Source: Akkermansiaceae bacterium (GTDB lineage: Bacteria > Verrucomicrobiota > Verrucomicrobiia > Verrucomicrobiales > Akkermansiaceae). Taken from it: a DNA stretch of 54,489 bases. The translations under genes were made by a program, and so were the position numbers. The notes below the pieces were generated by a model that saw nothing but the letters and a program-made list of their open reading frames with translations, did no database searches and was not told where the DNA came from. Positions 1 to 8,825 of the stretch are shown one piece after another. The stretch is taken from the NCBI GenBank assembly GCA_905181965.1, contig CAJIZY010000010.1, positions 1-54,489 of the forward strand, written 5' to 3'. Each line of letters starts with the position of its first letter. The stretch's first letter is position 1.

Positions 1-490
1 GATTCGAAATTTTTCCATAGACTCTCTGAGGAATGGATATCACTCGAAGAGATTAATTCTAAAGAGTCAGCGTCATAACGATCGAGCTGAATGTGATCAG
101 ACTCTGGGAACTTTATGGCAGCTAGAAGTGTCTGACTCTCTTCGAGATAACGATACTTAATAGAACTGGCTCGGTGGGCTAACTTAAGAGATTTTTCAGC
201 GTGGCCATTCAGGTCCCATATTAGGAGCTCAGGTGGGGAGAATTTAGTGCATAAAAGGCGGTCGCTTGAGATCCAATAGGCCCTCGAAAGATCTGCTGGC
301 ACCCCTTTGAGAGGTCTCTCTATATCTCCGCTTAAACTAGGTGTTCCATTTCGCAATGAGACAACTCGATTTCCGCACGGTGAAACTTGGGAGTGATTAT
401 CCGAGATAAGTAAACCGGAGGTTTTTAGCGAAGGTTCTGTCACACTTTTGATATCCCAAAGTTTTATTTTTTTGTCTTTTTGCTGAGCTA
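1..490 (-). pseudogene. Out-of-frame continuation of the kinase WD40 propeller, running off the window
   Basis: Reading the minus strand one frame over from about 490 down to 1 gives an unbroken reading frame with no stop. It begins with KDKKIKLWDIKS, the expected WD40 blade ending and a match to SADQKIKLWS of the preceding blade, and later contains ELLIWDLNGHAEKSLKL, another blade ending. The switch sits in a run of five A's (minus strand) near 478-483; four A's would join the two frames. This is the displaced 3' part of the kinase gene at 397-2991, not a separate gene. Either a one-base sequencing insertion or a real truncating mutation explains it. The gene is also cut by the window edge. 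Confidence 0.75.
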
Positions 491-2991
491 AAGAGCTGGC
501 TGCCGTCCAAAGAAAAGTCAACAGACCAAACCTCATCGGTATGGCCCGACAAGGTTGAAAGCTCAGACCAATTTTCAGTAGACCAGAGTTTGATTTTTTG
601 GTCAGCACTTGACGATGCGAGCAGTTCTCCATTTGGAGAGAAAGTCAATTTGGAGATAAAACCTTGATGTCCCAGAAGAGAAGTCGGTGGCCCGGGTTTT
701 GTTAAGTCAAAAATCCAAATCCTTGGATCCCACCATATACAACCAACCGCAAGATTTTTGTTGTTAGGGGAAAAAGTAAGCGTTGTGATGTCTGACCATT
801 TTGGAAGGTTTAACTCTGTTCGTGACCAATCCGATGTGTCGAGTATTACAACTTCCCCTTTTCGCCCACCAATAGCGATTTGTTCCCCGTCTGAAGAAAA
901 ACAACAGGCCCCTTCAGTGTCCAAATTTGAATAATTCCCATCATTGAGTCGTTCACTATATAAGATCTCTGCTGAATCAATCCTGATGATGTTAGCGGAG
1001 CCATAAGCGGGTAAGAAGTAGGCTAAAGTTTCGCCATTTGGAGAAAGGGCTAGGCCGGTCGGCCGATGTGGGCCGATGTGGATATTATGAGTGGGGGGCT
1101 TACTGAGATCGGACCAAATTTTGATATAATAATCATTACTTTTTTCACGAAAGCTGAGACCGGCGAAAATATTACCATCAAAATTTTTGCAGAGAAATCC
1201 ACTGGTTGAACCGATACGAGCTTCTTCACTTCCCACGGAAAGAACAGTTTTCTCTTGATCATCATTTATGTTGATGAGCTCGATGTGTCCCTTGTCGCGT
1301 AAGCTTATTATGCTGCTTTGGTTTTTCGTGAAGAAGCTTGTAAGAACTCGCGAAGGATGGCTCCCAATTCCAGTGACGCCTTTTTGTTGCCCCTGTTGCC
1401 AAAAGTATCTCCACTCCCATCCTCGAAGGTCCTTTTTGGATAAGCCTTTGCTATATTGATTTAAGAGGCGCCTAGTTTCGCGAAGATTTCCTTCGTTGAT
1501 ACTATTCGCTATTAATTGCATATCAGCGACGTATGCGCGTTCTTGAGTTTCCTCCTGCCCTTCTATCGCCAAGCGTTCTGATTCCTTAGCCTCTGCACTG
1601 AGTTTGTCAGAATGAATTCGTAGTTCTCTTTCCTTCTCACGGGCTTGTCGTGCCAAGGAGGCATGATAGGCGCTGAAGAGGGCTGAGAAACAAACAGCTA
1701 AGAGGGTTGCCGAGGCAGCTACGACCGCAAGCCGGTTTCGCCGAAAAAACTTTTGGAAACTATATAGCCGGCTTGGGGGTCTTGCCTTTATTGGCAGATT
1801 GGACATTGATCTTCGAACATCGTTCAAGAGCCCAATGACAGTGGCATAGCGTTCTTTAGGATCAGATTGGAGTGCTTTCATCGGGATGCGTTCAAGATCC
1901 TGGGCAATTCGGCGTCGTAGTTCTTGAGTACTCAAATTCCGTTTACGTGCGAGTGCGATACGATCGGAAGCTTCATAGCTTCTCAAAGCGGCAGATGGTG
2001 TGATGAAGTCGAGCTCTTCACGTAATAAACCTTCTTGAGATAGATGTTTTGATTTCCCAGAGCAGTAAGGGGGGCTTCCAATTAATAATTCATAGAGAAT
2101 AGCACCGAGTGAATAAATATCTGAAAGAGTATCGGTTGCTTTACGCGAGTGAAATTGCTCGGGCGCCATGTAATCTGGAGTGCCCAATATTTGACCTTCG
2201 GCCGTGACGACTTGTGTTAACCGAAATTTGGGAGTTTGAATGACTTGAGAGATTCCAAAATCGATTACCTTAGCGAGGGGGCCGTTCGCTTGCTCAATAA
2301 CGAGGATGTTGGATGGCTTGAGATCACAATGAATTGCTCCTTTTTGATGGGCGTGGTTGACCGCAAAACAAACATCGATGAAAAGGTTGAGTCGCGATGG
2401 AATATCCAAACATTTTTCATCACAATATTTTGTAATGGGCAAGCCTCTCGCTAATTCCATGACAAAAAAAGGTTGCCCGGTCATTGTAGTCCCAGACTCA
2501 ATCAGACGGGCAATATTGGGGTGATCCATCATTGCCAGAATTTTTTGTTCAACCTCAAAGCGCTTGAGGATGGCTCGCGAATCCATTCCAAGTTTCAGGA
2601 TTTTTATCGCGACCTCTCGTTCGTATGGCTCGACTTGCTTCGCTAACCATACCACACCAAAACCACCTTGCCCGATCTCGGATTCTAATCGGTAAGATCC
2701 AATTAGGGTCCCGGTCTCAAAAGAGGGTGCAATGGTTTGCGAATGATCCTCGGCGCCCTCGAGAGGGGGCTGATCATGCATTTCACGGACTTCTGTAGAG
2801 TCCATGAATCGTGTGGGCATGTTATTATGAGCTTCTAGAAGCTCCAAGAGGGTTGATTTAAGTTCTTCAGTCAGATCGGTCCGCTTTCCTAGCTCGGGCC
2901 GCCAACGATCACTTGGTAAGGTTGAGAGTCGCTCGAATTCAGCTTCAAGCTGATTTGAAAATTGGTGATCTTTTGGCTCCTGCTCTTTCAA
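397..2991 (-). CDS. Serine/threonine protein kinase with C-terminal WD40 propeller (frameshifted near its 3' end)
   Basis: Membrane-anchored Hanks-type kinase. Visible motifs are the glycine loop GQGGFGVVW at residues 107-115, the ATP lysine in VAIKILK (K130), the catalytic loop HCDLKPSN at about 221-228 (HRD has become HCD), DFG at 244-246 and APEQ at 276-279. A single membrane segment lies at about 421-442, then a charged coiled stretch, then WD40 repeats such as the one ending in SADQKIKLWS. The kinase domain is therefore cytoplasmic and the propeller probably lies across the membrane as a sensor or scaffold. The start is TTG at 2991 with no clear ribosome binding site, so a different start is possible. 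The last 28 or so residues are out of frame with the WD40 pattern; the true C-terminus continues in another frame to the window edge (see 1-490). An exported metallophosphoesterase lies upstream on the same strand. Substrate unknown. The family assignment is firm. Confidence 0.9.
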   Translation of the reverse strand: MKEQEPKDHQFSNQLEAEFERLSTLPSDRWRPELGKRTDLTEELKSTLLELLEAHNNMPTRFMDSTEVREMHDQPPLEGAEDHSQTIAPSFETGTLIGSYRLESEIGQGGFGVVWLAKQVEPYEREVAIKILKLGMDSRAILKRFEVEQKILAMMDHPNIARLIESGTTMTGQPFFVMELARGLPITKYCDEKCLDIPSRLNLFIDVCFAVNHAHQKGAIHCDLKPSNILVIEQANGPLAKVIDFGISQVIQTPKFRLTQVVTAEGQILGTPDYMAPEQFHSRKATDTLSDIYSLGAILYELLIGSPPYCSGKSKHLSQEGLLREELDFITPSAALRSYEASDRIALARKRNLSTQELRRRIAQDLERIPMKALQSDPKERYATVIGLLNDVRRSMSNLPIKARPPSRLYSFQKFFRRNRLAVVAASATLLAVCFSALFSAYHASLARQAREKERELRIHSDKLSAEAKESERLAIEGQEETQERAYVADMQLIANSINEGNLRETRRLLNQYSKGLSKKDLRGWEWRYFWQQGQQKGVTGIGSHPSRVLTSFFTKNQSSIISLRDKGHIELININDDQEKTVLSVGSEEARIGSTSGFLCKNFDGNIFAGLSFREKSNDYYIKIWSDLSKPPTHNIHIGPHRPTGLALSPNGETLAYFLPAYGSANIIRIDSAEILYSERLNDGNYSNLDTEGACCFSSDGEQIAIGGRKGEVVILDTSDWSRTELNLPKWSDITTLTFSPNNKNLAVGCIWWDPRIWIFDLTKPGPPTSLLGHQGFISKLTFSPNGELLASSSADQKIKLWSTENWSELSTLSGHTDEVWSVDFSLDGSQLFSSAKRQKNKTLGYQKCDRTFAKNLRFTYLG

Positions 2992-3098
2992 AATCCAAAT
3001 AGTTAAGAATGAAGTTGATGTTAATAAACTAAGAGGGGAACGTAATCAATTTATCTTCGAAAGAACAGCTCGGATACCTCCGACTAAACTAAGAGTGG

Positions 3099-4730
3099 TC
3101 ATCTTTGAGCTTCTTCCCCAGAAGTTCGATCAAAGACATCAAATCTTTCTCCTGAAGCCGTGATTGCTTCGTATCGGATGGTTCCCTTTTTAAGAGAGAC
3201 TTTGATTAAGTGGTTACGCGACTCTGCATGAGCTAAAAACGGGCGAGTTTTGAAAACTTCCTTTGATAGACCTCGTGTCCTTGTTCCCCAGGCCCCATCA
3301 CCGAGGTAAACTACGCCTTCCGAATCATCGCGCTCCCCCCCTTTGAGGGGATAAGTTCTTTTATAAATGTGATGATCATTTTCAAAAGCGGCATCAACGT
3401 GATACTCCTCAAAGAGAGGGCACCATTCTTTTTGGATTTCGAGGGAATCACCTTTAACACCCGTTCCCCATGCTGGACGATGATAACATGCAAACTTGAA
3501 GGGGAAGGATCTTCGGGTATGGAGAGTTTCTCTTAGCCATGGAGCTTGTGATTTGATGTTTTGTGTGTGACCTGAATCGAGAGCAATGACACTCAGGTAA
3601 TCTCCAAAATCAACCGTGAACATACTCCCTTTTTCCATACCAAAAAAAAGACTATAGAAAAAGGGCGCGGCCTCTTTGGTAGGGGCATCATTGGGGCGAT
3701 AGGAGGCTCCTTTCACCTCATGATTTCCAATCACCGGTATCATTGGGATAGAGTATCCATAGGGCGTAGTGGCACATTTGTTCCAGGATTCGACCCACTC
3801 TAACCAGCGGTCTCCATCGCTCCCATTTGCATAGGCAAGATCGCCGCCTAGGAGAGCGAAAAGGGGGTTTTCGGTGCCCGCCCTTCGATTCATCGAATCA
3901 ACCATTTGCCGGGTGTGAAACATATCTCCGCCGGTAACAAACACCATTTTATTAGGGAAAATTAGAGGTGCGGTTTTGAAGAGGTTCTGTCCAACTTGGA
4001 CCCCATGATCTAAAATTTGAAATTCATAGCTTGAATCGGCGTTGAGCTTACTAAGTTGAACCGAGTGAACCCAATCGTCAGTTGGGCCAAAAAGTCGTTT
4101 GCTTATTCGTGCTTCTTTCCATTGAGGGTGTCCAATTTTTCGGTAGGCGAAAATAAAATCGCGGTCTATTTGAAGAATTCCAGGAACAGGCGGGATACGA
4201 TTCCAATCAGAATTTGGAGTAGAGGTTAGGGAGCGGTTCCACAAGCTCTTTGCATCAGAGAGGACGATGATTTCTTCTTGGTCTTGAATGAAAACACGAG
4301 GAGCTGGTATGGTCTTCGACGCGGTTTTTGATGTCTTTAGTAAGGAGACAGCAAGCAAGATTGGCTTATGAGGTTTTTGAGAGTTGTTTAGTAAACTTAC
4401 CGCCTTTTTTCGCCCGGGAATCGTCTCTATTCTTTGACCATCGATATCAACTGTGATGGTGGTATTCTTTGGGGATTCAATCACAAGAGTCGCTCCTTTC
4501 GAGACTGTTTTGGGAATTTGAAGCGGTCTTCGTAGTAGGACAGGTTCTTGCGGCTCACTGCGAAAGGGGCCAGTTTCAGAGGTCCATTTTTGTGGAGTCT
4601 CCTCCAGTCGTTCGATCCAGTGCACGGACATCGTAGTCGATGGATCCTGATGCCATTGGCAGATTGGGCCAAAAATTGCCCCTAAGCCGACGAATGGTTG
4701 TAGGAAGATGGCAAATAACGCGACTCTCAT
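3099..4730 (-). CDS. Exported purple-acid-phosphatase-like metallophosphoesterase
   Basis: A 543-residue calcineurin-fold phosphoesterase with a hydrophobic N-terminal signal (MRVALFAIFLQPFVGLGA). An Fn3-like domain of the purple acid phosphatase type precedes the catalytic domain. Metal-binding motifs appear in order: TGGDMF, LLGGDLAY, VIGNHE, CYHRP and NDHHIYKRTYPL, the last replacing the usual GHxHxYER. The enzyme is expected to hydrolyse phosphomonoesters or related phosphate compounds outside the cytoplasm. It lies 107 bp upstream of the kinase start on the same strand, so co-transcription is possible but not shown. The exact substrate cannot be deduced. The metal-motif order supports the family strongly. 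Confidence 0.85.
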   Translation of the reverse strand: MRVALFAIFLQPFVGLGAIFGPICQWHQDPSTTMSVHWIERLEETPQKWTSETGPFRSEPQEPVLLRRPLQIPKTVSKGATLVIESPKNTTITVDIDGQRIETIPGRKKAVSLLNNSQKPHKPILLAVSLLKTSKTASKTIPAPRVFIQDQEEIIVLSDAKSLWNRSLTSTPNSDWNRIPPVPGILQIDRDFIFAYRKIGHPQWKEARISKRLFGPTDDWVHSVQLSKLNADSSYEFQILDHGVQVGQNLFKTAPLIFPNKMVFVTGGDMFHTRQMVDSMNRRAGTENPLFALLGGDLAYANGSDGDRWLEWVESWNKCATTPYGYSIPMIPVIGNHEVKGASYRPNDAPTKEAAPFFYSLFFGMEKGSMFTVDFGDYLSVIALDSGHTQNIKSQAPWLRETLHTRRSFPFKFACYHRPAWGTGVKGDSLEIQKEWCPLFEEYHVDAAFENDHHIYKRTYPLKGGERDDSEGVVYLGDGAWGTRTRGLSKEVFKTRPFLAHAESRNHLIKVSLKKGTIRYEAITASGERFDVFDRTSGEEAQR

Positions 4731-4897
4731 ATTTTGCTGAGATTATAGGATTTAGGTGGGGAAGTGATTTAGATCTTTGTGCCCAATAAGGATGTTTTGA
4801 TGTGAGAGTCCAAAATCATGACCTCTGACTAACCTTGGAATTAGGAAGAGCTTTAGGGGGCAGGATAAACTCTAGCCTTTTTAGAAAGGTCCAACTC

Positions 4898-5164
4898 TTA
4901 GTCGCTCGACTGTAAGATAACAAAAATCATAATGATTAGAAAAGATTCAATAAGCACCCTCTTCAAGAGGGTGATCTTTTTTCGGCAGTGATGGCATTTG
5001 GGGGAGGCTGTGCCTTCTAGAATTTGGTTGAGACGGGTAACGCTTATTTTGTGGCCGCTTAAAATTCTGGAGCATTTTACACAGCTTTGTCTACCTGCGG
5101 CCCGTAATTTGAGCTCTATTTCTTCTGAGCGTTCGGAGCTGCTTTTTTTGGTCCTGCTTTCCAT
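4898..5164 (-). CDS. Small zinc-ribbon-like single-span membrane protein
   Basis: An 88-residue product with a charged N-terminus, two CxxC pairs (CVKC near residue 29 and CHHC near residue 57) that could form one zinc ribbon, and a C-terminal hydrophobic segment (LIESFLIIMIFVILQ) that looks like a tail anchor. I recognise no family. The paired cysteines followed by a membrane segment are not what a random antisense frame would normally give, so I prefer this strand over the overlapping plus-strand frame at 4998-5213. It stands alone between the phosphoesterase and the LamG-ankyrin gene, both on the same strand. Function unknown. Confidence 0.45.
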   Translation of the reverse strand: MESRTKKSSSERSEEIELKLRAAGRQSCVKCSRILSGHKISVTRLNQILEGTASPKCHHCRKKITLLKRVLIESFLIIMIFVILQSSD

Positions 5165-5266
5165 CGTCGAAAACGAATCGGATTTACGAGATCTGAGTGG
5201 TGATCTGGATTGATAAAGATCACTCTAGGTAGATCTTTTTAGTTCTCCTCCAATAGGTTCATTATA

Positions 5267-7480
5267 TCAGCGACTATTCTTTAAAATCGCGATAACGTCA
5301 TCGAGTCCTTTGCTCATAGCTTGCTCCAAGGCAGTTTGATTTTTTCCGTTGTTATCCTTGAATCGAAGATCTGAATTTACTCCATTTTTTAGAAGGATCT
5401 TGAGCGCCTCAAGCTGTTTTTGATTCGCGGTATTTTGTCCACGTTCCATTTTTTGGATTGCATAGTGCAAGGGAGTAGCACCATTCTTAGCTTGGAGGTT
5501 AGGACTTACCTTAAGGTCCTCAAGTATGAACTCAAGCATCTCTGGCTGCTCCCAGAAGACAGCTTCATGAGCGATGCTGCCCCCATTGTAGTTGGTTTTG
5601 AATTTAGCTCCGCTAGCAATGAGGAGTTTGATCGCGGCAATTTGAGGCGACCCTGCCACAACACTCAGGGGAGATTTCATAAATCTTGATTGTTTATTAA
5701 CGTCTGCGCCATGTTTGATGAGGAGTTGCATAAGTTCTAAATGTCCTCCAATGCCAGCATACCCCAATGCAGTGTAGGAATTAGGCGAGGTGACATCAGC
5801 ATCGACTCCAGAATCCAGGAGTGTTTTCACCGTGTCGATATTTCCGTTTCGGGCCGCAATAAGCAAAGCCTCTTCAGGGTGAGTGACTTTTCGGTAGAGA
5901 CCCGAATCGTTATTCCTTCCTGAAGATGTCGAAATTCGAAGCGAGTTCTGCATAGGTATAAATTCCCCTTCAATTGATGTTGAGAGATTAATTTGCCCTT
6001 GCAGATTAGCTCCAACTGCCGGTAACCAACCATCTTCATCGGGGATAATACCGAGGAAATTCTGAGCCTGCTCGCTTGAGGCATTACTAGTGACTAAGAA
6101 GTTATCGACAAAAAGCCTAACGCCTTTTCCTTTTTCGCTAATGGCTACAAGGTGGTGCATTTTACCATCAAGAACATCTTTAGTGTTTCTAACCCATCTT
6201 CCTGCGGCGTATGCCATCGTGTCAGTCGTCCCAAATCTATGGACACGCCAATCAGTCCAGGAATCCCCCATTGAGACTAAAGTTTGCCAGCGTTTGTCGA
6301 AGGCATCCGCACTAAACCACATAGAAAGCGTGATGTTTCCGTTTTTAGGGGTGTAGTCGGCGGGTTGACCTCCCAGTAGGACGTATTGATTTTTGCCATT
6401 CAGATCTAGGGCTTGTCCGAATTGACCTTTGGCAAATCCTGGTGAATTCTTCCCTGCTGCATGACGTTTGTTGCCACTAGCATCCTTTAAATTGCCATCG
6501 AACGGCCAGTGTCCAATAAGACCCTCTGCAAGTTCTTTAGAAACTTTGTTATTGCCTTTGCCATTATTCCAGAGGCCCAAAACTTCATTTTCGCTAAGAG
6601 CTCTCTCCCAAATCTGAAGATTGTCGACTTTGCCCTTCCAAGTTCGATCCTTGTCATACCCATTACTCGATGAGTCAACATGTGTAACCTGGTGGCTGGA
6701 TTCTACAAAGCTTCCAGTGCCTCCCATGAGAATTTGAGGATCCAGAGTGAAGTCACTGCTTTCTAAATTTGTGTTGATGCCTTGAATTGCAATGACGTTT
6801 TTTCCCTCTCGAAAGGCGCTGGCATACTCACCAAGAGAAAAGAACTCTGAGCCATTGGCTTCGTGGTTTTTGACGGTGATTTCCCCCGTTTTCTTTTCCA
6901 CACTCACGTTGCTTGATTCGAAGAGTCGGCGCCCGTTGGCATACAGTATAAAGCCGTCGTCGTAGTTGATCAGTAAGCCAAGGCCTTTTAGTTCAGCTTC
7001 CTTTGGGAGCTCGAATTCCCGCCTGATGAAGATGGATAGATATTTGTTCTCCATGTCGGTAATGATCGTTTTATCGTCATTATCGGCATATCCAAATCCT
7101 GCTTTCCCCGTTTTCCAGTCGGAAGCCTTAGAGTCAAATGAGAGGTTTGTCCAACGAGAGCTTTCTGGTCTCTTGCCGCCATCCAAATATTGCCACTGCG
7201 CTCCCTTAGGGATTATGAACTGTGCTTTACCCTTCCCTAAGGAGGTGAGTTTTAAGTGCGAATCTTTTTTGGATCTTAGCGTTCCATTCCAACGGTAAAA
7301 ATTACTTTGGGTTTTCTGATTCGAGATCTTTTTAATTTCAAAATTATCACCTCGGTAGATGATCCACTCACCTTCTATTTGTGATGCAAGATCTGGGGTC
7401 TGCTGAGCAAGACTGGATTGGAGAAGGATACCCGTGAAAAAGAAAAAATTCGTCAGATTATAAGGTGATCGGATTTTCAT
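5267..7480 (-). CDS. Exported LamG-domain protein with C-terminal ankyrin repeats
   Basis: A 737-residue protein with an N-terminal signal (residues about 1-25, ending SSLAQQ). Residues about 110-255 form a jelly-roll-like region of the type seen in exported verrucomicrobial proteins (GFGYADNDD, YANGRRLFES). A LamG/concanavalin-like domain follows at about 270-510 (GLIGHWPFDGNLKDASGN, LDLNGKNQYVLLGG, LFVDNFLV). The last 200 residues hold ankyrin repeats (LLIAARNGNIDTVKTLLDSG, LMQLLIKHGADVNKQS, NGATPLHYAIQ). LamG domains commonly bind carbohydrate or protein, and ankyrin repeats bind protein, so a cell-surface or periplasmic binding role is inferred. No catalytic motif is seen. It is flanked by same-strand genes at more than 100 bp, so it may be its own unit. 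Confidence 0.8.
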   Translation of the reverse strand: MKIRSPYNLTNFFFFTGILLQSSLAQQTPDLASQIEGEWIIYRGDNFEIKKISNQKTQSNFYRWNGTLRSKKDSHLKLTSLGKGKAQFIIPKGAQWQYLDGGKRPESSRWTNLSFDSKASDWKTGKAGFGYADNDDKTIITDMENKYLSIFIRREFELPKEAELKGLGLLINYDDGFILYANGRRLFESSNVSVEKKTGEITVKNHEANGSEFFSLGEYASAFREGKNVIAIQGINTNLESSDFTLDPQILMGGTGSFVESSHQVTHVDSSSNGYDKDRTWKGKVDNLQIWERALSENEVLGLWNNGKGNNKVSKELAEGLIGHWPFDGNLKDASGNKRHAAGKNSPGFAKGQFGQALDLNGKNQYVLLGGQPADYTPKNGNITLSMWFSADAFDKRWQTLVSMGDSWTDWRVHRFGTTDTMAYAAGRWVRNTKDVLDGKMHHLVAISEKGKGVRLFVDNFLVTSNASSEQAQNFLGIIPDEDGWLPAVGANLQGQINLSTSIEGEFIPMQNSLRISTSSGRNNDSGLYRKVTHPEEALLIAARNGNIDTVKTLLDSGVDADVTSPNSYTALGYAGIGGHLELMQLLIKHGADVNKQSRFMKSPLSVVAGSPQIAAIKLLIASGAKFKTNYNGGSIAHEAVFWEQPEMLEFILEDLKVSPNLQAKNGATPLHYAIQKMERGQNTANQKQLEALKILLKNGVNSDLRFKDNNGKNQTALEQAMSKGLDDVIAILKNSR

Positions 7481-7570
7481 ATTGATTTGCGATTAATTGA
7501 TAGACGTAACAGTCTTCTTTTATACATGCGCAAAACTTTGAGATTTGTGTCGTCTTTTTTTGGGGGGTCC

Positions 7571-7603
7571 CGAAAAGGGAAAGTAATGAGGGCCAATTAC
7601 TTT
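7571..7603 (-). terminator. Possible terminator downstream of the M24 peptidase gene
   Basis: Perfect 8-bp inverted repeat AAAGTAAT / ATTACTTT with an 8-base loop at 7580-7603. On the minus strand it is followed by CCCTTTTC. The T tract is short, so the call is weak. Confidence 0.3.
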
Positions 7604-7636
7604 TGTTGGAAAGGAGATTTCTAGTTGAGGTAGAGT

Positions 7637-8746
7637 TTAAATCTCGATAATTTCGGTCGATTGCGAGGTGAGGTTTTTTGAGCCACCGGTGGTGATAACA
7701 ATGGTGTCCTCTACTCGAACACCGAATTTTTCATCAAGATAAATTCCAGGTTCGATAGTGAGAGTCATGCCGGGTGCGAGGGGGATTTCGGGAGCGTTTT
7801 GAGATAGGTTAACTCCGGGATCGTGGGTTTGGAGACCTATGCTGTGACCGAGGCCGTGGGTGAAGGTTTTACCGAGGCCAGATGCTTCAATGATGTTTCG
7901 GGCGACACGGTCAAGATCGTGGTTAGTGATACCCGGGCGTGCGGCATCGATGGCAGTTTGGCGTGCTAAATTGACGACTTGGTGGATCTCTCGCATTCTC
8001 TCCGAGCTATTACCAAGGCAGACCATGCGGGTCATGTCGGAGGCATACCCTTGGTAGAAGACGCCGTGGTCGAGAAGGAGAAGATCGCCGTAGCGGCTGA
8101 CGGATTGGTCCGGAAGGTGGTGGATTTCCCAGCAATTGGGCCCATTGGCTACGATGGGTGGAAAGGAGTATCCTTCGACTTCCTCCCGCTTGGCCATTTC
8201 AGCAAGGATGAGTCCCTGTATTCCTCGTTCGGTCAGATCAGGTTTGATTTGCGGAAGAATAGCATTGAGGATCGTTTCGTTGATTTTTTGAGACCGCTGG
8301 ATGATCGAAATTTCAGCGGGAGATTTGGTTTGGCGTATCGTTTCGATGATGGAGTGAGGCTCGACTTCGTGGGGTGCCAGTTTTTTCTGCCAATGGACGA
8401 GATTGGCTGCTGAAACATTTTGATCGATTGCGATTTTGAGAGGAGGAGTTGGTAATCTTTTTTTGATGAGTTTACTTGGAGAGCTGGTGGTCGAGAGTTC
8501 GATTTCTTCTTCAAGGAGCTTGGTTTGTTCTCTTGCCCAGGAGATGGTGCGAAAAGAGGTGAAAAGAATGAGGGTGTCAGGAAGGATCAGTAGACTTCGG
8601 GGTTCTCCTTTGAAGCCGGTCGTGTAGCGGACATTGGAAGCATCGCAGGCGATTATGGCCCCGAGGTTGAGGTTTTTCATTTTTTCCCGAATGCAGGCGA
8701 TCCGCTGCTGCATTTCCGTAAGAGTAAATAAATTTGATGGAGCCAT
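7637..8746 (-). CDS. M24-family Xaa-Pro aminopeptidase
   Basis: A 369-residue pita-bread metallopeptidase that removes an N-terminal residue preceding proline. The N-terminal creatinase-like domain (residues about 10-130) is followed by the catalytic domain with the five metal ligands in order: LLLLDHG, ASDMTRM, THGLGHSIG, TIEPGIY and VRVEDT. Length is typical of short bacterial PepQ/PepP-like proteins. No signal peptide is seen, so it is cytosolic. It is divergent from the exported protease gene starting at 8826. The start ATG at 8746 gives a normal N-terminus. Confident at family level; the exact peptide specificity is not readable. Confidence 0.9.
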   Translation of the reverse strand: MAPSNLFTLTEMQQRIACIREKMKNLNLGAIIACDASNVRYTTGFKGEPRSLLILPDTLILFTSFRTISWAREQTKLLEEEIELSTTSSPSKLIKKRLPTPPLKIAIDQNVSAANLVHWQKKLAPHEVEPHSIIETIRQTKSPAEISIIQRSQKINETILNAILPQIKPDLTERGIQGLILAEMAKREEVEGYSFPPIVANGPNCWEIHHLPDQSVSRYGDLLLLDHGVFYQGYASDMTRMVCLGNSSERMREIHQVVNLARQTAIDAARPGITNHDLDRVARNIIEASGLGKTFTHGLGHSIGLQTHDPGVNLSQNAPEIPLAPGMTLTIEPGIYLDEKFGVRVEDTIVITTGGSKNLTSQSTEIIEI

Positions 8747-8825
8747 CCAGATGCAGGTTTAAGAGATAATGTTGAAAAGCAAAGCGCTTAGGAAAGCTTT
8801 GGGAAGGAAATACGTATCAGAGAAT

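Noticed and set aside
4998..5213. 71-codon plus-strand frame opposite the small zinc-ribbon gene
   Set aside because: No motif or signal, whereas the opposite strand shows paired CxxC motifs and a membrane anchor.
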